NCBI RefSeq assembly: GCF_001540865.1
Contig: NC_033629.1
Span: forward strand, 2,850,144 to 2,914,143
Source of the DNA: Ananas comosus
Taxonomy: Eukaryota; Streptophyta; Magnoliopsida; Poales; Bromeliaceae
Reading direction: 5' to 3'
DNA length: 64,000 nucleotides
In this document: positions 56,446 to 64,000 of the stretch, one piece after another
Position numbering within the stretch: position 1 is the stretch's first letter
How the letters are laid out: every line of letters starts with the position of its first letter
Translations under genes and position numbers: made by a program
Notes under the pieces: generated by a model
The model's input: only the letters and a program-made list of their open reading frames with translations
Told to the model about the DNA's origin: nothing
Databases searched by the model: none

Positions 56446-57161
56446 AATTTTATATTACTATTTAAAGTTTAAATTCAATGATCATATTGTCAAATTATTT
56501 GAAATTTTTCTTATATGAAATGCCAAATTATGAAAGGAAAGATAGAGAGAACAAAAGGAAACAAAGAAAAAATAAAAATTTTGAAAATATAGTAGATGTA
56601 AAATGACTAAATTGCCTATGTATTAAAAGATAAAAATATCCTTTTTTGAGGTATCTGGTAACCGGTACCTCTCCCAAAGTGACCTGCTATTGCAGGTCAC
56701 AATTTTTAAAAAACTAAATCTGAATCGTTGAATACGCGTGAATGAACGGTAACAAAAAAAAAAAAAAAAGTATCGAAGCATTACTCATATATTCTCTATC
56801 TTTGCTTAATTAATCTGGAAGAGATGCCTGACCTCTTGAGAGCACTAAGAAAATTCTACAAATGATTGTAATAAGGTTAGTACCACAAAAATCTCACATT
56901 TGGAATAAAATCTTAAAAATATCAAATCACACCCCTCATCTTCCAGCAAGGAGAAACATGAGCGGAGCAGCTCCTCCTCCTTAATTCCCAACTTTCCTCA
57001 GGTTCCTATAGAGGTGTATCCCAAGCTCCAAGCTTCAAACCCCAACAATGTAGGAAACGACTTCTTCCCCGTTTAGAGAGAGAAAGAAGAGAACGGGAGA
57101 GTGCAAAAGAGAAATAAGAGGGAGGGTAAGATTCCTCAAATGAGACCCTTTCACTTCTCCT
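56446..57161. other. Intergenic DNA with a perfect hairpin
   Basis: No gene was recognised. gtgacctgc-tatt-gcaggtcac (56679-56700) is a perfect 9-bp stem with a 4-base loop. CTAA lies 13 bases downstream. Confidence 0.55.
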
Positions 57162-57164
57162 TTA

Positions 57165-57848
57165 GGGTGCGTTTGGTTCGCGCTATTTTTTAAAAATTCT
57201 TAATAATCTAATAGGAATAAAAAAATATGACGGTGTTTGGCTAAACGCACTAAGTAATCTAGTTGGTAACATTAGATTCACTTGGGAATAAGATTCACCC
57301 CAAAGTACTAATCTCATTCTCTTGAGGGAGGATGGATATCCTCATATTAATGGATTGGGATAATCATAATATATCTAATCTTTTTCTTTTTTCTTACCCG
57401 CTAGCTAATTGATGTTATTTTTCTTTACACTCTAATCTTATTTCTCTCTCTAAACTTATTTTTCTCTCCAAAATTTAACCTTGTTTTCTCTTTCTAAACT
57501 AAGCTTTCTCTCTCTCTCTTTCTAAAATTTCAACTCTCTCACTCCCTCTAGTTTCGACTATATTTTTCTTTCTATTTTTTTAATTATGCTCTCGCTCTCT
57601 AACTTATACTCTCTCTTCTTTTTTTCTAAAAAGATGTTGAAACTATTGTTAACATTATCTAAAATTAATTAAATAAATTAATTAATTAATTGTATATTTT
57701 TTGTAATATTAAATAACATGGCTAATTAATATTACTGTGCGAACCAAACACAGAAATTCCACATTCTTAGTAATAGGATGAATAAGAATAAGATTCTCTA
57801 ATATCTTTTATTACTAGTAATCTTTCATAATGCGAACCAAACGCACCC
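57165..57848. mobile_element. Tourist-like (PIF/Harbinger) MITE with TTA duplication
   Basis: Left GGGTGCGTTTGGTTCGC and right gcgaaccaaacgcaccc are perfect 17-bp inverted repeats. TTA flanks both (57162-57164 and 57849-57851). Inside, CT-rich runs occupy 57425-57625, and a second gcgaaccaaacaca word lies at 57738. 684 bp, no transposase. Confidence 0.9.
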
Positions 57849-57851
57849 TTA

Positions 57852-59029
57852 GATTCACATTATAAATATGCATGGTAGCTGGCAACCTGGAAGATATGAA
57901 ACTTAGAGCTTGACAGATGAATTATGAATTTAAAAATATTAAAATATTTTTACAAATATCCAATTAATTTAAAACTGAAGCTCGAATTATGAATTTTTTG
58001 GCTCATGGCCAACTGGAAAGTGCCATTGAAACTTCACTAATTAAAAATTCTCGTTTAAACTCCAACTTTAAACTCTTATTCGGGGTTAAGAAAAAATTAG
58101 TTATTTCAGGAATAGGGTTAAGTTCAGAGTTAAGGTGGGATTAGAATATTTTTGTATTTGGTTGGAGGCTAGAGTTAGTCCAGGATAGTGAAAAATAGTG
58201 TTTGGTTGGAGTAGGTGGGATAAGAAGGATAGTGGGTTATTATAAATAGAAAATAGTGTTCGGTTGGGGTTTGGTGGGGTTAGATGGAGCTAGCTAACCC
58301 AGGATAACCCATTTGAGGTGAGGGTTAGCTAACCCGACCTATTTTTTAGGATGTTTGGAGATAATATCGGGGTTAAGGGTTAAGGGGTTATTCCATCTCT
58401 TAACCCCCAACTAAACGGGGACTTAAAATTTAAGTAAGTTCAAAAATACCAAATTTAAAATTAAGCTCGAACGTTATCACATTTTCAAGTTGTGGTCAAT
58501 GATAAAGTGCCATTCGAACTTATTCCCATATTTGAACTTCTTTAAACCTCTAAATTCAAAAAGTTAAAAAAATATATATAAAATTTAAAACATAGACTTG
58601 AAATTTATAAATTTCTCGGGTCTTGGTCAACTGTAAGGTGCGGCCAGAGCTTCGCTAATTTGAAGTTCTGGTTTAAACTCCAAATGAAACTATAAAATTC
58701 AAATGAGTACGAGAGTATCAAATTTAAAACTTTTAAACTTAAAATTGATGAACTTTTCTAATTAGGTCACAACAGAATTTGTAGTCGTACCTTGGTGGTT
58801 TTGGACAAAAATCTGGTCAACCAAATTAACAAAATTTTATTATTTATAAAGTTTGGATCAGACCAACTAGAGCCGTCATATAATTTTAAAAAAATTTCAA
58901 ATTGAATTAGGAAAGTGATGCAAACTAAAGTAAACAAAACTTGAGGGGTTCCTATTAAAGCAAAAGGAATTGTCGAGGGCATTTCTTAATAGCACCCACA
59001 GTTAAGGGGGTCCTTGTACATTTTCACCT
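57852..59029. other. Intergenic DNA with repeated 'tgtttggttgg' words
   Basis: No gene was recognised. 58081-58425 runs from cggggttaag to cttaacccccaac, with 'gtttggttgg' and 'ggttagctaaccc' repeated. It may be another Tourist-like remnant. 57890-58030 and 58440-58800 share 'gaagttc/gtttaaactcc' phrases, suggesting old duplications. Confidence 0.45.
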
Positions 59030-59158
59030 AGAGCTCGACTCGAAATTAAATGAGCCGAGCTTGAACAAAATAAAAGGCTCGAAATTCATTTCAAGCCGAG
59101 CTTGAGTATTACTCGGCTCGTTCGAATTAGGCTCGAAAAGCTCGAAAAGCTCGAAAAT
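59030..59158. repeat. GAGCC/GGCTC-rich dispersed repeat fragment
   Basis: gagctcgactcgaaattaaa, then tttcaagccgagcttgagta. It ends with three short repeats of aaaagctcg before (TA)n. Confidence 0.65.
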
Positions 59159-59166
59159 ATATATAT

Positions 59167-59419
59167 AGGCTGGGGCTACTATACTCTTATGAGTATAGAC
59201 CCCCTTGTACTCATAAATTTTTAACCGTTGATTGATGAGATGTGTGGTTAGGATGATGGTGGTCCCCACTTAGAATGATAGTGGTCCCCTAGGGTTGAGT
59301 GGGTAGTTGGTTAAATAGTATGATCTAACGGATGAAAATGATTAATGGAATAAATCTAAGGGTTGAAAACTTATGAATATAAAGGAGCCGATACTCATAA
59401 AAGTATAGTAGCCAGACTC
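59167..59419. mobile_element. Chain-type MITE, T2 ends with interior A
   Basis: aggctggggctactatactc and cttatgagtat on the left; actcataaaagtatagtagc on the right. The interior is type A (cctagggttgagtgggtagt). It is in reverse orientation relative to 14756-15009. (TA)n lies on both sides. Confidence 0.85.
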
Positions 59420-59452
<33 letters not shown>

Positions 59453-59826
59453 AAATATAATGTATTTTAATTATATATAGGCTTTAATTTAATTTGGGCC
59501 ATTATTGTTGGCCCATAAAATAAACCCAACAAGTACAACCGTGCAATTGAGCCCAACTCTAAATTTACATAACACACTCTCTCTTTCAGACTTTCACTGT
59601 TGCACATAACCCTAAAACATGATAACATTCAAATTCCCAAATCCCAACTTTTTTTTCTCTCTCTCTCTCTCTCTCTCTCTCAGACCCTCATCTAGTCAGG
59701 AAGTCACCCTAGCTCACATTTCTTATAATTATTTTGTATTTTGAACTATTGAACATGTTGCATCAAATTATAGGTAATGTTCTATAAAAATTAAACTATT
59801 GATTATATAATGTCGAGAATTTCAAT
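59420..59826. other. Intergenic DNA with a CT run
   Basis: No gene was recognised. The CT tract 59657-59684 is not next to an inverted-repeat element. 'gggccattattgttggccc' (59498) is a short palindromic word. Confidence 0.5.
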
Positions 59827-59994
59827 CGGCTCGTTTAGAGCTCGAGCTCGGCTCGACTCGAAATTAGGCTCGCTCGAGCTCGGCTCGAATTAATTTCAAG
59901 CCAAGCTTGAGCCTAGATTTAGGCTCGAAATTAATTTCAAGCCGAATTTGAGCTGACATAAGCTCGCTCGAGCTCGGCTCGTTTCCACCCCTAC
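59827..59994. repeat. GAGCC/GGCTC-rich dispersed repeat, complete copy
   Basis: Left cggctcgtttagagctcgag; right gagctcggctcgtttccac followed by cccctac. Tandem-like words ggctcgaaattaatttcaag are repeated inside. It is the most complete copy of this non-coding family in the window. Confidence 0.7.
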
Positions 59995-61057
59995 TTACAA
60001 TATGATCGGTAAAGATGCACTAATCCAGAACCCCTCAACCATAGAATATTTTGAAATAGGTCCCTAAACTCCGGCACCCTCTGGTTTTTAATATTTTTAT
60101 TTTTATTTGAACTAGTTAATGCACGTGCGCTGCACGTATTAATTTTCATGTTAAATAAAAAATATACTAAATTATTTTAACATTAAATTAAAAATTTATG
60201 TATATATATTAAATAATATTAAATTTATATAATAATTAAATAAATAATATTTTTTTCACAACTAAATAAATAGTGTTTTTATATTAGAAGCCCTTGACTA
60301 ATTAATAATTAATAATTATATAAAGTTATTAAATTTGATAAATTTTTAATATAAGTAAATATAAAATTTAAATTTAAAAAATAATAAAAGTTGAGAATCT
60401 CAGCAAAAAAATAAAAACATTAGAGAGGCCTATTTAGAAATGGGGTAAGATCTCCCCATGCATTTTTACTAAAAGAATAAAATATAAAAAATTGAGGATA
60501 CTATTTCATAATGCTTATAGTTGAAGGATTATCTATTCATTCTTACATTTAAAGGTAAAAAATATGCTGTTAGTTGACGTGTTATATCCTGTCCTCTCTC
60601 TGTGGTGAAGGTTTGATGGCAGGAGGCCTGATTTCTATGGCATCGATTAATCTAATATCAAGTTAACTATGCGTTACAAATATTTTTTAAAATAAAATAA
60701 AAATAAAAATTAAAAATTTAAAATCATAGAGAAGTTAAATGAATTTTATAACTAAATTTATAAGAAAATATTCATATTATTAAATTCCTTAATAGATAAT
60801 AATATTCTAATCTAAAACTTTAGAAAACGTATAAGAATAATGTTTATAGCACAATAACACAGGACATTCAATTTCAGTTTTTTACAAATCACTATTTATT
60901 TCTATTTCTATTTTATCTAATATTGGTAAAAAAAAAGATGTATTTATTATTTTTAAATTTAATTTTAATAATAAACAACTTTAAAAGTTTAATGGTACTA
61001 AATATCAATAATATTATATAGATTATATATATAATATATAGGTATATATTTATTATA
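59995..61057. other. AT-rich intergenic DNA
   Basis: No gene was recognised. 60118-60140 has gcacgtgcgctgcacgt, a palindromic word. The rest is AT-rich with no clear structure. Confidence 0.5.
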
Positions 61058-63412
61058 TAAGGTTTCAGAATTAATTTTTTACGTGAAACCCAAAGTTTTA
61101 TATGTGACTCATCTCTATATATAGATTATTATTGAATACTCCATCTCTCTAATAGTTTAAATTCAACAATATTACATTTATTGTATATATATTTTTAATA
61201 TATTTCATGCAACCAATGCTGGTAAATTTCAACCCACACAGTATATGTATGAAGAGCACTTGTGTGTTTGATTGATTCAGGATACCAGTATATATTATTA
61301 TTTATTTTTATAATGAGAATTCAAATATGAGTCAATAAATTATGCAAAAAAGAAATGGTTAAAAATAGAAATAATTTGTAATGTCACACAATAAAAATTG
61401 AAGCAAAAGATTAAACTCATATTGCCCTAATTAGAAATTTTCAGTATATGTTATACAGAATAACCATATAATTTAGTATAATAATACAATAATTATATTC
61501 GTGTATGATTATTTAACAAGTAGAATAAAAAGGAGAGATATGATTCAATCTTTACAGTATCTTCATGCTATAATCATTTTCTCCTTCAATTTTAAAATCA
61601 GTTGCTATGCCGATTCGGTGTAACGATTACTTTTTGTATATAAGGTCAATATAATTTTTTATGTGTTAAATTAAAAGTTTTATATTATGAATTCATTCAA
61701 AATCATAAAATAATTATTTGAAACTCCATCTCTCTAAATATATAGTATAAATGTAATGTTATATATTTTTAATTATATTTTCATGCCAACACCAGTTTCT
61801 TAAACAACCCACACGGGTATAGATGACAAAGAGACAATTGATTTTAAAACAGTTGTAAGATATTAATTTTTATAGAGAATTTCAGATATAGATGTCAAAT
61901 AAATATGCAAAAAGAAATGTTTAAAAAATAAATAATTACTAAAATTCACACAAATATATATATATAATATATGAATGTCTGTAAAATCTATGCACCATAT
62001 AGAATAAAATTTCAATATATTTTATTAAGCGTCTTCCACAAATAATACGCATTATTTATTAGATATAATAATACAATAATTTATACTTCATGATAATAAA
62101 TTATAAACAATAAAAAAGAGAAAGAAAAAAACTTATGATTCTTACAGTATCTCCTGTTAATCCATTTCTCGCTTCAATTTAAATCCAGTGATAATGCCGA
62201 CGTAGTAACGATACTTCTTTTTTAAGGTTATAATTTTTTTACGTGAAACAAAAGTGTCTATTATAGTTGAATCATTCACAAATTCTAAACTAAATTATTG
62301 AAACTCCATCTCTCTAAATAGCTTTATAAAATTCAACAATATTACATTATTGTATGATATTTATTTTTAATTATATTTCATGCAACAACGCTTAAACCAA
62401 CACACAGGATATAAAGACAAGGAGCACAGTGATTTTAAAAACAGATACCAGTATACTTAGAATTTTATATTTTAGTTAAGAGAATTTTCAGTATAATGTC
62501 AAATAATATGCAAAAAAGAAATGTAAAAAAATAAATAATTTACCTAAATTCACACATAAAAATTGAAAGCAAAAGATCATCACATCATATTGCACATAAG
62601 AATAGAAGATTTTCAAATATTTTATGAAGCCTCCACAAATCATATATTGAATTTATGTATAATATACCATATAATTTATAATTAATGTAATAAATTATAA
62701 ACTAAAAAAAGAGAAAGAAAAAACTTATGATTCAAACTCAGTATCTGCCGCTATAATCCATTTCTCCTTCAATTTAAATCCGAGTTTGATTATGCCGATC
62801 CGTGAGTAACGATACTTCTTTATATAAGCGGTTAAATAATTTTTTCGTGAAAACAAAAAGTTTATATAGTAATTCAGCAAAATCATAAAAACTAGATTAT
62901 TGAAACTCGACATCTCTTAATATAGTTTATAAATTCAAACAATATTACATATTGTATATATGAGTTTTAATTATATTTTCATGCAACCAACGCTTAAAAA
63001 CCACACAGGTATAAAGGACCAAGAGACCAGTGATTTTAAAAGAACAAGATACCAGTCTATCATTTATTATTATTTAAGAGAATTTTCAGGATATAGATGT
63101 CAAATAAATATGCATAAAAAGAAATGCAAAATAAATAATTTACTAAAGTCACACAATAAAAATTGAATAGCAAAAGATCAATCGACATGCAGATTAGCAC
63201 CATAAGATAGAAATTTTCAAATATTTTATACCTCCACAAATACATATATTTAGTATAATAATACAATAATTTATAATTCATGATAAAAATATAAAACAAT
63301 AAAAAAAGAGAAGAAAAAACTTAGATTCAAATTACAGATATCCTCATAATTCCCTCTCCCTCAATTTATAAAATCACCTTATATGCCGATCCCAGTAGCA
63401 AGCTTCCTTTTT
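61058..63412. repeat. Tandem array, four units of about 590 bp
   Basis: The anchor atgccga occurs at 61608, 62193, 62792 and 63383 (spacing 585, 599 and 591). Each unit repeats the same order of blocks: an acgtgaaac-type word, a-ctccatctctct (eroded in the last unit), caacaatattacat, catgcaac-aacgct, aattttcag, caaaaaagaaatg, then atgattcaa and ctcc-ttcaattt. Units differ by many single-base changes and indels. No coding potential. Composition and order look like a small satellite array or a tandemly repeated LTR-like sequence. Confidence 0.85.
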
Positions 63413-63600
63413 TTTTTAAGGAACAAAATTTATTAAAAAGTAAATAAAAAATTTTGTAAAAATTACAATTACCCATTACTTTTTTTGTGGTAGAAAACAA
63501 TAGATTAAAAAAATGTCTAAACATATTTTAGAACGTGAAAAGGCAATATACAATACTTTAATGTTCATGTCTTTGTTGCTTAAAGATGAAATATTAATTG
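63413..63600. other. AT-rich junction between two tandem repeats
   Basis: No gene or repeat was recognised. Confidence 0.4.
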
Positions 63601-63604
63601 TAGA

Positions 63605-64000
63605 AATCCTAAACTCTCTATTTATATGAGAAGATAGGCTCTTCACTGTCTCTTTGTCCGTTATTTATAAAAGAATGTATTAATTATTTTTTTCTTCTCC
63701 TTTTTATTTGGAAGAGAAAGTTAGTTGTAAAATAATTCTAAAATTTTTCATTTATAGATAGGCCTTATTTTCACTTCCCCTCTTCGATACTCATATAATT
63801 TATAGATTTATTAATAATTTAATTGAACATCTTAAATTTGAACTGTTATTCATAAAAGAATGATTAATTATTTTTTTTCTTTTTCATTTATGTTTTGGAA
63901 GATGAAAAGATTAAATGTAAATAATTCTAAAAATTTTTCATTTATAGATAGGCTCTTTAACTTCCCCTCTTCCGTTACTCATACAATTTATAATTTATTA
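63605..64000. repeat. Tandem repeat, about 190-bp period, cut by the window end
   Basis: aaatttttcatttatagata occurs at 63741 and 63931 (190 bases apart). cataaaagaatg-type words occur about 185 bases apart. At least two units are present, and the array may continue beyond the window. Confidence 0.7.

Noticed and set aside
56679..56717. Perfect 9-bp hairpin followed 13 bases later by CTAA, like the 3' end of a Helitron.
   Set aside because: The base after CTAA is A, not the usual T. The spacing is slightly long, and no TC-type 5' end or other copies could be found in the window.
8991..61640. Search for CRISPR arrays, bacterial operons, phage or viral genes.
   Set aside because: The window is plant nuclear DNA. 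The regular repeats found are microsatellites, MITE chains and the 590-bp tandem array, and none has the spacer pattern of a CRISPR array. No viral protein was recognised.

Overview
This window reads as nuclear DNA of a flowering plant, most likely a commelinid monocot. It holds a split plastid-enzyme gene with GT-AG introns, two very GC-rich genes set in AT-rich DNA, and dense non-coding transposon debris. Pineapple or a relative would fit, but the species cannot be fixed from sequence alone. There are only two complete genes, one partial gene and one broken gene copy. No transposase, reverse transcriptase or integrase reading frame was recognised, so nearly all the repeats are non-autonomous.

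Layout. 1-4066: the last five exons of a plastidial pyruvate kinase alpha-type gene (plus strand; its 5' part lies outside the window). 4067-12480: intergenic DNA with tRNA-type SINEs, simple repeats and an inverted-repeat element. 12482-15080, 26362-28628, 31966-33926, 36841-37789, 42218-43060, 46242-47145 and 51545-54217: 'daisy chains' of short inverted-repeat elements joined end to end by (TA)n and (GA/CT)n microsatellites. 17395-17763: a TRIM-like miniature LTR element. 19800-22951: a CpG-rich promoter region and a three-exon DUF506 gene with two upstream ORFs in its leader. 24381-25844: a Tourist-like element carrying a nested chain-type element flanked by a 9-bp direct repeat. 29901-30418: a complete CACTA-type MITE with a 3-bp TSD. 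33135-43024: a large inverted duplication (arms about 3.7 kb, spacer about 2.4 kb). 43062-46682 and 48078-52975: a direct duplication. The first copy has an intact F-box/DUF295 gene (minus strand) and the second an indel-riddled version of it. 54226-60000: GAGCC-rich repeats, a foldback element and a Tourist-like element with TTA duplications. 61058-63412: four tandem units of about 590 bp, followed by a shorter tandem repeat that runs off the window.

The genes do not form a pathway. Pyruvate kinase alpha feeds plastid pyruvate supply. The DUF506 protein and the F-box/DUF295 protein belong to regulatory families whose precise roles are not shown here.

The most unusual structure is the family of at least 30 chain-forming elements. 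They combine two interiors with several interchangeable palindromic ends, and they carry (GA)n only at left ends and (CT)n only at right ends. Some stretches (about 28070-28480, 32470-33930, 49165-53660 and 61000-63400) look like poorly polished long-read consensus. Apparent gene decay there should be read with that in mind.
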